Shown: piece by piece, positions 18,659 through 27,813 of the stretch
Position numbering within the stretch: the stretch's first letter is position 1
How the letters are laid out: each line of letters begins with the position of its first letter
From: Burkholderiales bacterium 8X
GTDB lineage: Bacteria > Pseudomonadota > Gammaproteobacteria > Burkholderiales > Burkholderiaceae_C
Reading direction: 5' to 3'
Assembly: GCA_902506565.1 (NCBI GenBank)
Contig: LR732703.1
Span: 1,851,388-1,915,387, forward strand
DNA: 64,000 bases
Translations under genes and position numbers: made by a program
Notes under the pieces: model-generated
What the model was told of the DNA's origin: nothing
Databases searched by the model: none
Seen by the model: only the letters and a program-made list of their open reading frames with translations

Positions 18659-21600
18659 ATGAATCTATCGAAGTTCTTCATCGACCGGCCGATCTTCGCC
18701 GGCGTGCTTTCTCTCCTGATGCTGATCGCCGGCCTGGTGGCGCTGCGCGGCCTGCCGATCTCCGAATACCCGGAAGTCGCGCCGCCCTCGGTGGTGGTGC
18801 GGGCCCAGTACCCGGGCGCGAACCCGAAGGTGATCGCCGAAACCGTGGCCACGCCGCTCGAGGAATCGATCAACGGCGTCGAGGACATGCTCTACATGGG
18901 CAGCCAGGCCACCACCGACGGTGTGATGACGCTCACCGTCACCTTCAAGCTCGGCACCGATCCGGACAAGGCGCAGCAGCTGGTGCAGAACCGCGTGTCG
19001 CAGGCCGAACCGCGCCTGCCCGAAGAAGTGCGCCGCCTGGGCGTGACCACCGTCAAGAGCGCGCCCGACCTCACGATGGTCGTGCACCTGGTGTCGCCGA
19101 ACGACCGCTACGACATGACCTACCTCCGCAACTACGCGGTGCTCAACGTCAAGGACCGGCTGGCCCGCATCCAGGGCGTGGGGCAGGTGCAGATCTTCGG
19201 CGGCGGCGACTACTCGATGCGGGTCTGGCTCGACCCGCAGAAGGTGGCGCAGCGCGGGCTTTCCGCGAGCGACGTGGTCACCGCGATCCGCGGCCAGAAC
19301 GTGCAGGCCGCGGCCGGCGTCATCGGCGCATCGCCGGGACTCTCGGGCGTCGACATGCAGCTGTCGATCAACGCGCAGGGCCGGCTCCAGAGCGAGGAAG
19401 AGTTCGGCGACATCATTGTCAAGAGCGGCAGCGACGGCGCCGTGACCCGGCTGCGCGACATCGGCCGCCTCGAGCTCGGCTCGGCCGACTATTCGCTGCG
19501 CTCGCTCCTCAACAACGATGCGGCGGTCGGCATGGGCGTGTTCCAGGCACCCGGCTCGAACGCGCTCGACATCTCGGCCAACGTGCGCAAGACCATGGAC
19601 GAGCTGCAGAAGAACATGCCCGAGGGCGTGGAGTTCCGCATCGCCTACGACCCGACCCAGTTCGTGCGGGCCTCGATCGAATCGGTGATCCATACGCTGC
19701 TGGAGGCGATCGCGCTGGTGGTGCTGGTGGTCATCCTGTTCCTGCAGACCTGGCGCGCCTCGATCATCCCGTTGCTGGCGGTGCCGGTGTCGGTGGTCGG
19801 CACCTTCGCGGTGCTGCACCTGCTCGGCTTCTCGATCAACGCGCTCAGCCTGTTCGGGCTGGTGCTGGCGATCGGCATCGTGGTCGACGATGCGATCGTG
19901 GTGGTGGAGAACGTCGAGCGCAACATCGAGGCCGGCCTCGCGCCGCGCGAAGCCACCTACCGCGCGATGCGCGAAGTGTCCGGGCCGATCATCGCGATTG
20001 CGCTGGTGCTGGTGGCGGTGTTCGTGCCGCTCGCCTTCATCAGCGGGCTCACCGGGCAGTTCTACCGGCAGTTCGCGGTGACCATCGCGATCTCGACCGT
20101 GATCTCGGCGATCAACTCGCTCACGCTCTCGCCGGCGCTGGCCGCCTTGCTGCTGCGCGACCGCGACGCACCCAAGGACGCGCTGACCCGCGGCATGGAT
20201 CGCGTGTTCGGCTGGTTCTTCCGCGGCTTCAACCGCTTCTTCCACCGCGGCTCGGAGGCCTACAGCGGCGGCGTGCGGCGGGTGATCTCGCGCAAGACGC
20301 TGATGCTGGTCATCTACCTGGCGCTGGTCGGGCTGACCTTCGGCCTCTTCAAGGCGGTGCCGAGCGGCTTCGTGCCGGCGCAGGACAAGCAGTACCTGAT
20401 CGGCTTCGCGCAGCTGCCCGACGGCGCCACGCTGGACCGCACCGAGGACGTGATCCATCGGATGGGCGACATCATGAAGAAGAACCCGAACGTGGAGGAT
20501 GCGATCGCGTTCCCGGGCCTGTCGATCAACGGCTTCACCAACAGCTCGAACTCCGGCATCGTCTTCGCGACGCTCAAGCCCTTCGCCGATCGAAAGCAGC
20601 TCGACCAGAGCGGCGGTGCGGTGGCGGGCCAGCTCAACCAGCAGTTCGCCGGCATCCAGGATGCCTTCATCGTCATGTTCCCGCCGCCGCCGGTGGCGGG
20701 GCTGGGCACCACCGGCGGCTTCAAGCTGCAGCTGGAGGATCGCGGCTCGGTCGGCTACGAGCAGATGGACGCGGCGGTCAAGGCCTTCATGGCGAAGGCA
20801 TCGAAGGCGCCCGAGCTGGCCGGCATGTTCACGAGCTGGCAGGTCAACGTGCCGCAGCTTTACGCAGACATCGATCGCACCAAGGCGCGGCAGCTCGGCG
20901 TGCCGGTGACCGACATCTTCGACACCATGCAGATCTACCTGGGTAGCCTGTATGCGAACGACTTCAACAAGTTCGGCCGCACCTACAGCGTGCGAGTGCA
21001 GGCCGATGCGCCTTACCGCGCACGGGCCGAGGACATCGGCGCGCTCAAGGTGCGCTCGAACTCGGGCGAGATGGTGCCGCTCTCGGCGCTGATGAAGGTG
21101 CAGTCCAGCTTCGGCCCGGAGCGAGCCATGCGCTACAACGGCTACCTGGCCGCCGACATCAACGGCGGACCGGCACCGGGCTATTCGTCCGGCCAGGCGC
21201 AGGACGCGATCGAGCGCATCGCGGCCGAGACGCTGCCCAAGGGCGTCGGCTTCGAATGGACCGAGCTCACCTACCAGGAAATCCTGGCCGGCAACTCGGC
21301 GCTGGTGGTGTTCCCGCTCGCGATCCTGCTGGTGTTCCTGGTGCTGGCCGCGCAGTACGAAAGCCTGACGCTGCCGCTCTCGATCATCCTGATCGTGCCG
21401 ATGGGGCTGCTGGCGGCGATGACAGGGGTGTGGCTCTCGGGCGGCGACAACAACGTCTTCACGCAGATCGGGCTGATCGTGCTGGTCGGGCTGAGTGCCA
21501 AGAACGCGATCCTGATCGTCGAGTTCGCACGCGAGCTGGAGTTCGCCGGCCGCAGTCCGGTGCAGGCCGCGATCGAGGCCAGCCGCCTGCGGCTGCGGCC

Positions 21601-21844
21601 GATCCTGATGACCTCGCTGGCCTTCGTGATGGGCGTGCTGCCCCTGGTGCTCGCCACCGGCGCCGGCGCCGAGATGCGCTCGGCGATGGGCATCGCGGTG
21701 TTCGCCGGAATGATCGGCGTGACCGCCTTCGGGCTGTTCCTGACGCCGGTGTTCTATGTCGTGCTGCGGCGGCTTGCCGGCAACCGGCCGCTCAAGCTGC
21801 ACGGAGAGGTTCCGCATGCCGAAGCCTTTGCCTCGGCGACCTGA
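18659..21844 (+). CDS. RND multidrug efflux pump, HAE1 family (AcrB/MexF-like)
   Basis: Inner-membrane proton-driven drug exporter (1061 aa) of the hydrophobe/amphiphile efflux-1 family. The N-terminus FFIDRPIFAGVLSLLMLIAG is typical. The proton-relay Asp pair lies in IGIVVDDAIVVVENVERN near residue 405; two large periplasmic loops and 12 membrane segments are present by hydrophobic pattern. The closest likeness by eye is to MexF/BpeF-type pumps. Substrates cannot be predicted. It forms a unit with the adaptor upstream and the outer-membrane factor 31 nt downstream. Confidence 0.94.
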   Translation: MNLSKFFIDRPIFAGVLSLLMLIAGLVALRGLPISEYPEVAPPSVVVRAQYPGANPKVIAETVATPLEESINGVEDMLYMGSQATTDGVMTLTVTFKLGTDPDKAQQLVQNRVSQAEPRLPEEVRRLGVTTVKSAPDLTMVVHLVSPNDRYDMTYLRNYAVLNVKDRLARIQGVGQVQIFGGGDYSMRVWLDPQKVAQRGLSASDVVTAIRGQNVQAAAGVIGASPGLSGVDMQLSINAQGRLQSEEEFGDIIVKSGSDGAVTRLRDIGRLELGSADYSLRSLLNNDAAVGMGVFQAPGSNALDISANVRKTMDELQKNMPEGVEFRIAYDPTQFVRASIESVIHTLLEAIALVVLVVILFLQTWRASIIPLLAVPVSVVGTFAVLHLLGFSINALSLFGLVLAIGIVVDDAIVVVENVERNIEAGLAPREATYRAMREVSGPIIAIALVLVAVFVPLAFISGLTGQFYRQFAVTIAISTVISAINSLTLSPALAALLLRDRDAPKDALTRGMDRVFGWFFRGFNRFFHRGSEAYSGGVRRVISRKTLMLVIYLALVGLTFGLFKAVPSGFVPAQDKQYLIGFAQLPDGATLDRTEDVIHRMGDIMKKNPNVEDAIAFPGLSINGFTNSSNSGIVFATLKPFADRKQLDQSGGAVAGQLNQQFAGIQDAFIVMFPPPPVAGLGTTGGFKLQLEDRGSVGYEQMDAAVKAFMAKASKAPELAGMFTSWQVNVPQLYADIDRTKARQLGVPVTDIFDTMQIYLGSLYANDFNKFGRTYSVRVQADAPYRARAEDIGALKVRSNSGEMVPLSALMKVQSSFGPERAMRYNGYLAADINGGPAPGYSSGQAQDAIERIAAETLPKGVGFEWTELTYQEILAGNSALVVFPLAILLVFLVLAAQYESLTLPLSIILIVPMGLLAAMTGVWLSGGDNNVFTQIGLIVLVGLSAKNAILIVEFARELEFAGRSPVQAAIEASRLRLRPILMTSLAFVMGVLPLVLATGAGAEMRSAMGIAVFAGMIGVTAFGLFLTPVFYVVLRRLAGNRPLKLHGEVPHAEAFASAT

Positions 21845-21875
21845 ACCTCCGCCCAACCTTGCATTGGAGAAAACG

Positions 21876-23372
21876 ATGATGAACACGCCAACCCGAATCG
21901 AAGGCGCCCAACGTCCAAGCCGCTGGGCCAGCAGCCTGCTGCCGCTGGTGGCCGCACTGGTACTCGCCGGCTGCGCCACCGGGGCGCCGGACCTGCCGGC
22001 CGTGGCCACGCCCGCCGCCTTCAAGGAGCAAGCCCTGCAGGCGCCGCCGTCCGGCAACTGGACTGCCGCCGCGCCTGCCGAATCGCAAGCTCGCGGCGAA
22101 TGGTGGCGGGCCTTCGGCGACCCGGTGCTGGACGACCTGGTCGCGCGAGCGGATGCCAACAACACCGGTATCCAGTCGGCCGCCGCTCGCCTGGCCGAGG
22201 CGAGGGCGCTGGCCCGCAGCACGGATGCCGATCGATCGCCGCAGCTGGGCCTGGGCGCGGGTGCGAGCCGCCAGGCCGGCGCCGATCGCACGCTCGGCAC
22301 CAAGCCCGCGACCTTGATCACGGCAGGCGCCAACCTGTCGTACGAACTCGATCTGTTCGGCCGGCTCGGCCGCGCCAGCGAGGCCGCCCGGCTCGATGCC
22401 GATGCGCGCGAAGGGCTATTGCAAAGCACCCGCTTGCTGGTGCAGGCAGAGACCGCGCAGACCTACCTGGCACTCCGCGCCATCGATGCAGAACGCGCGA
22501 TCGTCCGCGAGACGGTCGAGGCCTATCGCGGCACCCTCGACCTCACCCAGCGCCGCCAGCGTGCCGGCGACATCGCCGAGCTCGACGTGGCGCGAGTGGA
22601 GACCGAACTGGCCGTGAACGAGTCGCAAGCCCTGACGCTCGATCGCCGGCGGGCCGAACTCGAACACGCGCTCGGCGTGCTGACCGGCGACGGTGCCTCC
22701 AGCTTCGAACTGCGCGGCGGCGATTGGTCGACGGCGCTTCCGATCATTCCTGCAGGCGTACCCGCAGTCGTGCTGGCACGTCGCCCGGACGTCTCGGCCG
22801 CGCAGAAGTCGGTGCTCGCCGCGCAGGCCCGGGTCGGGGTCGCGCAGGCAGCGTGGTTCCCCAGCATCTCGCTGACCGGCGCCGGCGGCTATGCGTCGCC
22901 CGAACTCGGCGACCTCTTCAAGTGGTCGGCTCGGTCGTGGGGCATCGGCGCGCTGCTGTCGCTCCCGATCCTCGATGGCGGCCGTCGCGAGGCCGGGCTG
23001 CAAGGCGCACGGGCGCAGCTCGACGGCGCGCGGGCGAGCTATCGCGAGCAGGTGCTGAATGCCTTCAAGGATGTCGAGGACCAGCTTTCGTCGCTGCGCA
23101 TCCTGGAGGCCCAGGCCGATGTGCAGGCGAGGGCGGTGGCTTCGGCCCGGCGCGCAACGGTGCTGTCGGACTCGCGCTATCGCAACGGGCTGGTCAGCCA
23201 GCTCGACCTGTTGGATGCGCGGCGCAGCGAATTGAACAATCGGCGGCAGGCGCTGCAGGTGCGTTCGGCGCAATACCAGTCGACCGTGGGGCTGGTGAGG
23301 GCGCTGGGTGGCGGTTGGGATCAGGCGCCCACGCGCGTGAGTTCGTCCGGCGCCGAATTGCCTTCCAGATGA
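21876..23372 (+). CDS. Outer-membrane factor lipoprotein, NodT/OprM family
   Basis: TolC-like outer-membrane channel (498 aa) of the tripartite efflux system. The signal peptide ends in a lipobox, LVLAGCATG, giving a lipid-modified Cys near residue 33. Two repeated OEP domains follow (YELDLFGRLGRASEAARLDA near 155; SLTGAGGYASPELGDLF near 335; long coiled helices with RYRNGLVSQLDLLDA near 445). A TTGGAGA element precedes the ATG; a second ATG one codon on is equally possible. The stop codon TGA (23370-23372) lies inside the Fur box of the next operon. Confidence 0.93.
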   Translation: MMNTPTRIEGAQRPSRWASSLLPLVAALVLAGCATGAPDLPAVATPAAFKEQALQAPPSGNWTAAAPAESQARGEWWRAFGDPVLDDLVARADANNTGIQSAAARLAEARALARSTDADRSPQLGLGAGASRQAGADRTLGTKPATLITAGANLSYELDLFGRLGRASEAARLDADAREGLLQSTRLLVQAETAQTYLALRAIDAERAIVRETVEAYRGTLDLTQRRQRAGDIAELDVARVETELAVNESQALTLDRRRAELEHALGVLTGDGASSFELRGGDWSTALPIIPAGVPAVVLARRPDVSAAQKSVLAAQARVGVAQAAWFPSISLTGAGGYASPELGDLFKWSARSWGIGALLSLPILDGGRREAGLQGARAQLDGARASYREQVLNAFKDVEDQLSSLRILEAQADVQARAVASARRATVLSDSRYRNGLVSQLDLLDARRSELNNRRQALQVRSAQYQSTVGLVRALGGGWDQAPTRVSSSGAELPSR

Positions 23373-23390
23373 GAATCATTCTCATATAAT
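23363..23390 (+). promoter_or_regulatory. Fur box and promoter of heme uptake operon
   Basis: ATGAGAATCATTCTCAT (23369-23385) is a perfect 8-1-8 palindrome matching the classical Fur box core TGAGAATnATTCTCA. It is directly followed by, and shares a base with, a consensus -10 box TATAAT (23385-23390). TTCCAG (23363-23368) could be the -35 at 16-bp spacing. Iron-bound Fur would cover the promoter. The following 98 nt form the leader; nothing else was seen there. Confidence 0.9.
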
Positions 23391-23488
23391 GCGGTTCGGC
23401 CCTGACGGCCGAATCACCGCCAGCACGACGCGCGCCCATCGCAGGCGCCGATCCAGCAAGCAGTCCTCCAACCGCTTTCTGGATTTCT

Positions 23489-25732
23489 ATGGACCGCTGC
23501 TGCGCCCGTGCTTCTTCGCAATTTCCGCCTCACAACCTGCGCCGCCTGCCGTGGCTGATCGCCATTGGCCTGGCCGTCGCGTTACCGGCGCAGGCGCAAA
23601 CCGTGGCCGACAGCCGGGTCGCTGCCCTCGGCGAAGTGGTGGTGAGCGGTTCGCGCTCCGAGCAATCGAAGGACGACCTGCCCACCAGCGTCGAGTTGAT
23701 CGATCGCGAGGACATCGAGACCCAGCAGATCCACGACATCCGCGACGCGGTGCGCCACCTGCCGAACGTCTCGGTGAAGCGCGCCCCGGCACGCTTCGGC
23801 CTGGCGACCGGCAACACCGGGCGCGACGGCAATGCCGGCTTCAACATTCGCGGCCTCGACGGCAACCGGGTGCTGCTGCTGACCGACGGCATCCGGATGC
23901 CGCGCAGCTACGTGTTCAGCGCCAATGCCTTCGGTCGGGACTATTTCGACATCGGCCTCATCGATCGAATCGAGATCATCAAGGGCCCGGCCTCGGCGCT
24001 CTATGGCAGCGATGGCCTCGCGGGCCTGGTCAACTTCGTCACGCGGGAGCCGGCGTCGTTCCTTCGCGACGGCAAGCGCTTCGGCGGCAGCGGCAGCATC
24101 GGCTACAGCGGCGACGACAACGGCGCGCATGCCGGCGTCACGCTGGCCGGCAAGGCGAGCGACAGCTTCCAGTGGTTGATCTCGGCCCAGGCGCATCGCA
24201 CGCACGAACTCGAGAACAAGGGCGACAACTTCTCGCGCAACCTGAACCGCACGGCGCCCAACCCGGAGCGCGGCGACGGCCGCTCGGTGCTCGGCAAGTT
24301 GATCTTCACGCCGAACGCCGACCAGCGGCACACGCTGACGCTGGAGCATGTCGACCGCCAACTGCGCTACGACCTGCTCTCCGGCATCGCGGTGCCGCCC
24401 TTCGCCAGCACCTCGGTCATCGGCCTGGCCGCCGAGACCGAGCTGCGCAGAGACCGCCTGACCTGGGACGGCCGCTTCAAGCTGAACAGCGCGCTCGCCG
24501 ACAACCTGCTCGCGGTGGTGAGCAACCAGAAGGCGCATTCGCGCGAGTACATCCTCGAAGATCGCTTGACCGCGGCGGACCGGACCCGCGACGTGACCTA
24601 CGACGAAAACACCTGGCAGTTCGGCCTGCAGGCAGACAAGACCCTGCACCTGAACGGCGCCTGGTCGCAGCGCATCAGCTACGGCCTCGACCACACCCTG
24701 ACCGATGTCGAGAACCTCCAGACCGGCCTGGTGCCGCCAGCCGGCGAAAGCTACCCGCTCAAGCGCTTTCCGGACACCCGTGAAAAGACGACTGCCTTCT
24801 ACCTGCAGGACGAATTCATCCACGAGCGCTGGAGCATCACGCCCGGCATCCGCTTCGATCGCTTCAGCCTCGATGTCGATCAGGCTGGCTTCGGTGCCAG
24901 GGCCGTATCGCTCTCGGGCTCGGCGGTGTCGCCCAAGCTCGGCGTGCTGTTCCGCGCCACGCCGGCGTGGAGCGTGTACGGCAACTACGCGAGTGGCTTC
25001 AAGGCGCCGAACGCGTTCCAGGTCAACAACTTCTTCGAGAACGTGGTGTCGGGCTATCGCACCATTCCAAACCCGAACCTGCGGCCCGAGAAGAGCCGCA
25101 ACTTCGAGCTCGGCTTTCGCGGTCGTACCGGCTTGCTCCATTTCGACGTGGCCGCCTTCACCGGCAACTACCAGGACCTGATCGAGAACGACCGGCAGGT
25201 GGGCGGCGTGTTCGGCTCGCGCATCAACCCGGCCACTTTCCAGTCGGTCAACATCGGCCGCGCCCGCATCAGCGGTTTCGAGATCAAGGGCGAATTCGAC
25301 TGGACCGACAACGGCCGCGGCTTCTCGCTGCCCTTCGCTTTCGGCCAGACCCGCGGCCGCGACCGGTCGACCAACGCGCCGCTCAATTCGATCGATCCGC
25401 AGAAGCTCGCCGTCGGCCTCGCCTACGGGCAGCCGGAGTGGAGCGTGCGGCTGGACGCGGTGCACCACGCCGCCAAGAAGCGCAGCGATATCGACGCCGC
25501 CGAGGTCACGTCCGGCGTGCAGTTCATCGCGCCGGCGGCGACCACGCTGGACGTCTCGGCCCAGTGGCGCATCCGCAAGGACCTGCGCCTCAACCTGGCC
25601 GTGATCAACCTGACCGACAAGAAATACTGGCAATGGAGCGACGTGCGGGGGCTCGCTTCGAACTCCGCGGTGCGGGATGCCTACACCCAGCCGGGACGCC
25701 ACTTCAACGTGTCGCTGGTCGCGGACTTCTGA
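23489..25732 (+). CDS. TonB-dependent heme/hemoglobin receptor
   Basis: Outer-membrane receptor (747 aa) of the hemoglobin/transferrin/lactoferrin type (HmuR/BhuR-like). A signal peptide ends near ALPAQA (residue 36); TonB-box-like LGEVVVSGSR follows; the plug has NIRGLDGNRVLLLTDGIRMP and IDRIEIIKGPASALYGSDGLAG. The barrel contains FRAP/NPNL-type segments: SGFKAPNAFQVNNFFEN near 505 and IPNPNLRPEKSRNFELG near 528. The protein ends in an aromatic residue (VADF), as outer-membrane barrels do. Preceded by a Fur box and followed by HmuS-T-U-V genes. Confidence 0.92.
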   Translation: MDRCCARASSQFPPHNLRRLPWLIAIGLAVALPAQAQTVADSRVAALGEVVVSGSRSEQSKDDLPTSVELIDREDIETQQIHDIRDAVRHLPNVSVKRAPARFGLATGNTGRDGNAGFNIRGLDGNRVLLLTDGIRMPRSYVFSANAFGRDYFDIGLIDRIEIIKGPASALYGSDGLAGLVNFVTREPASFLRDGKRFGGSGSIGYSGDDNGAHAGVTLAGKASDSFQWLISAQAHRTHELENKGDNFSRNLNRTAPNPERGDGRSVLGKLIFTPNADQRHTLTLEHVDRQLRYDLLSGIAVPPFASTSVIGLAAETELRRDRLTWDGRFKLNSALADNLLAVVSNQKAHSREYILEDRLTAADRTRDVTYDENTWQFGLQADKTLHLNGAWSQRISYGLDHTLTDVENLQTGLVPPAGESYPLKRFPDTREKTTAFYLQDEFIHERWSITPGIRFDRFSLDVDQAGFGARAVSLSGSAVSPKLGVLFRATPAWSVYGNYASGFKAPNAFQVNNFFENVVSGYRTIPNPNLRPEKSRNFELGFRGRTGLLHFDVAAFTGNYQDLIENDRQVGGVFGSRINPATFQSVNIGRARISGFEIKGEFDWTDNGRGFSLPFAFGQTRGRDRSTNAPLNSIDPQKLAVGLAYGQPEWSVRLDAVHHAAKKRSDIDAAEVTSGVQFIAPAATTLDVSAQWRIRKDLRLNLAVINLTDKKYWQWSDVRGLASNSAVRDAYTQPGRHFNVSLVADF

Positions 25733-25783
25733 GCGACTTTCGAAACCACATCCGAACCCCTTCGAAGAGAGGAAAACAAGCGC

Positions 25784-26911
25784 ATGACCGATCAAGAGAT
25801 CCGCGAACGCTTCAGGGCGCTGCGAGCCGAAGGCAGGCGCCACAAGGACGCCGCCGAGGCGCTCGGCATCAGCGAGGGCGAGGCGATCGCCGCACACGTC
25901 GGCGAACACGACGACGGCTTGCACGCGACGCGCCTCCGAGGTCCGTGGCTGGATCTGTTGCAGGCTTTGGAATGGTGTGGCCCGGTGCTCGCATTGACCC
26001 GCAACACATCGACTGTGCACGAGAAGACCGGTGTCTACAAGAAGCTCTCGGGCGGCGAGAAGATGGGACTCGCGCTCGGCGAGGACATCGACCTGCGCCT
26101 TTTCTTCGGCAACTGGCACGCCGGCTTCGCAGTGAGCGAGGCCGCGAACGATCCTGCACTTCCGCCATCGACGAGCCTGCAGTTCTTCGATGCGCACGGC
26201 GTCGCGGTCCACAAGATCTTCGCGCGGCCCGCGACCGATCGTGCCGCCTTTCAGGCGTTGATCGAAGCCCATGCCGCTGCGCAGCCGATCGAAGCCGATG
26301 GCGCTGAAGGCGCGGACAGCGCGGAAGCCGCCGGCGCCGAACCGCAAGCGCTGTTCCGCGCCCCGGAGCCTGCGAAGCCGCCGCGGCCCGATGCCGAGAT
26401 CGACCAGCCTGGCCTGGTCGAAGCCTGGCGCGCGATGCAGGACACGCACGAGTTCTTCGGGCTCCTGCGCAGGTTCGAGGTCGAGCGCCAGCAATCTTTC
26501 CGCATGGCCATCGACGCCTTCACCGAACGTGCAGACACGGGTGCGCTGCGAGAGATGTTGTACGACGCCGCGTTCGAAGGCACGCCGATCATGGTCTTCG
26601 TCGGGAGCCCCGGTTGCATCCAGATCCACAGCGGCCCGGTACAGCGCATCGAGCCGATGGCGATGCGCGGCATGCGCTGGCTCAACGTGCTCGATCCCGG
26701 CTTCAACCTGCACCTGCGCGAAGACCTGGTCGAGACGGTCTGGATCGTGCGCAAGCCGACCTCGGACGGCATCGTGACCTCGGTCGAGGCCTTCGACCGC
26801 GAGGGCGGGCTGATGGCGATGTTCTTCGGGGTTCGCAAGCCCGGACAAGCCGAGAGCGAAAGCTGGCGCCGGCTGGTCGCCAAGCTGCCGCGACTGGAAG
26901 TCGCGGCATGA
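25784..26911 (+). CDS. hmuS: Hemin-degrading factor / heme chaperone, HemS-HmuS family
   Basis: Cytoplasmic protein (375 aa) that accepts imported heme and delivers or degrades it. Two related halves are visible: residues about 1-165 (IRERFRALRAEGRRHKDAAE, VHEKTGVYKKL, LRLFFGNWHAGFAV) and about 205-370 (HEFFGLLRRFEVERQQSFRM, FVGSPGCIQIHSGPV, LNVLDPGFNLHLRED). They are joined by an Ala/Glu-rich linker (about 170-200). A conserved His in the segment before TRNTSTVHEK-like sequence is the expected heme ligand region. AGAGAGGAAAAC precedes the ATG. The 3' end overlaps hmuT by 4 nt. Confidence 0.92.
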   Translation: MTDQEIRERFRALRAEGRRHKDAAEALGISEGEAIAAHVGEHDDGLHATRLRGPWLDLLQALEWCGPVLALTRNTSTVHEKTGVYKKLSGGEKMGLALGEDIDLRLFFGNWHAGFAVSEAANDPALPPSTSLQFFDAHGVAVHKIFARPATDRAAFQALIEAHAAAQPIEADGAEGADSAEAAGAEPQALFRAPEPAKPPRPDAEIDQPGLVEAWRAMQDTHEFFGLLRRFEVERQQSFRMAIDAFTERADTGALREMLYDAAFEGTPIMVFVGSPGCIQIHSGPVQRIEPMAMRGMRWLNVLDPGFNLHLREDLVETVWIVRKPTSDGIVTSVEAFDREGGLMAMFFGVRKPGQAESESWRRLVAKLPRLEVAA

Positions 26912-27813
26912 GCGCGCGCTCTTTCGGTGCAAGCCGACGGAAGGTACTGCGCGTCCTCGCCGCCGCGGCGCTCGGCGCTTCGGCCGCCGCGGCTTTGGCG
27001 CAAACGTCGAGGCCGGATCGGTCCGGTCGAGCGGCCCGGCAGCCGCGCCTCGTGACCGTCGGCGGCGCCATCACCGAGATCGTGTACCTGCTGGGCGTCG
27101 AGGAGCAACTGGTCGGCACCGACAGCACCAGTCTCTATCCGGATCCCGCTCTGCGTACGCCCAAGGTCGGCTACCAGCGTGCGCTTTCCGCGGAGGGCCT
27201 GCTGTCGCTGCGGCCGGACGCGATCATCGCGACCACCGAGGCCGGGCCGCCGGTGGTGCTCGACCAGGTTCGAAGCGCCGGTGTCAAGGTCGAGCTGATC
27301 GCCTCGGACCACAGCTGGGCCGAGGTGCAGCGCAAGGTGGCGGCGGTGGGCCGTGCTGCCGGCCGCGAAGCCGCGGCGCGCGAACTGCAAGCGCGGCTCG
27401 ATGGCGAGTGGGCAGAAGTCCAGCGCCTGGTCGAGGCCTCGCCGGTGCGCCGGCCCAAGGTGTTGTTCGTCTTGTCGCACAGCGGCAGCCCGCAGGTGTC
27501 GGGAAGCGGCACCGCGGCAGATGCGGTGATCCGCTTCGCCGGCGGCATCAATTGCATGACCGGTTTCCAGGGGTATCGCCCGATGACCGCCGAGGCGATG
27601 GCGAGCGCCGCGCCCGATCTCATCCTGACCAGCAGCCAGAGCATCGACGCGCATGGCGGCGCCGCGAAGTTCTGGGATCGGCCGGAGCTGGCTCTCACGC
27701 CCGCCTTCAGGAAGCGCTCGCTGGTCACGCAGGACGCCTTGCTGCTGCTCGGCTTCGGGCCCCGGTTGCCGGGCGCGATTCGCGAGCTGCACGCGAGGAT
27801 GCGCGAGGCATGA
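26908..27813 (+). CDS. hmuT: Periplasmic hemin-binding protein
   Basis: ABC-importer binding protein (301 aa) for heme. The N-terminus has SRRKVLRVLAAAALG, a twin-arginine-like motif before the hydrophobic core, with cleavage likely after ALAQ near residue 32. Family segments: RLVTVGGAITEIVYLLGV (a conserved position for a heme ligand is nearby), VGTDSTSLYPDPALRTPKVG, GAGINC-like FAGGINCMTGFQGYRPMTAEA and APDLILTSSQSID. It overlaps both neighbours by ATGA, indicating tight coupling within hmuS-T-U-V. Confidence 0.9.
   Translation: MSARSFGASRRKVLRVLAAAALGASAAAALAQTSRPDRSGRAARQPRLVTVGGAITEIVYLLGVEEQLVGTDSTSLYPDPALRTPKVGYQRALSAEGLLSLRPDAIIATTEAGPPVVLDQVRSAGVKVELIASDHSWAEVQRKVAAVGRAAGREAAARELQARLDGEWAEVQRLVEASPVRRPKVLFVLSHSGSPQVSGSGTAADAVIRFAGGINCMTGFQGYRPMTAEAMASAAPDLILTSSQSIDAHGGAAKFWDRPELALTPAFRKRSLVTQDALLLLGFGPRLPGAIRELHARMREA

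Noticed and set aside
18665..22429. Long open frame antisense to the RND pump
   Set aside because: Composition bias only; it spans two gene ends and a gap on the other strand and shows no motif.
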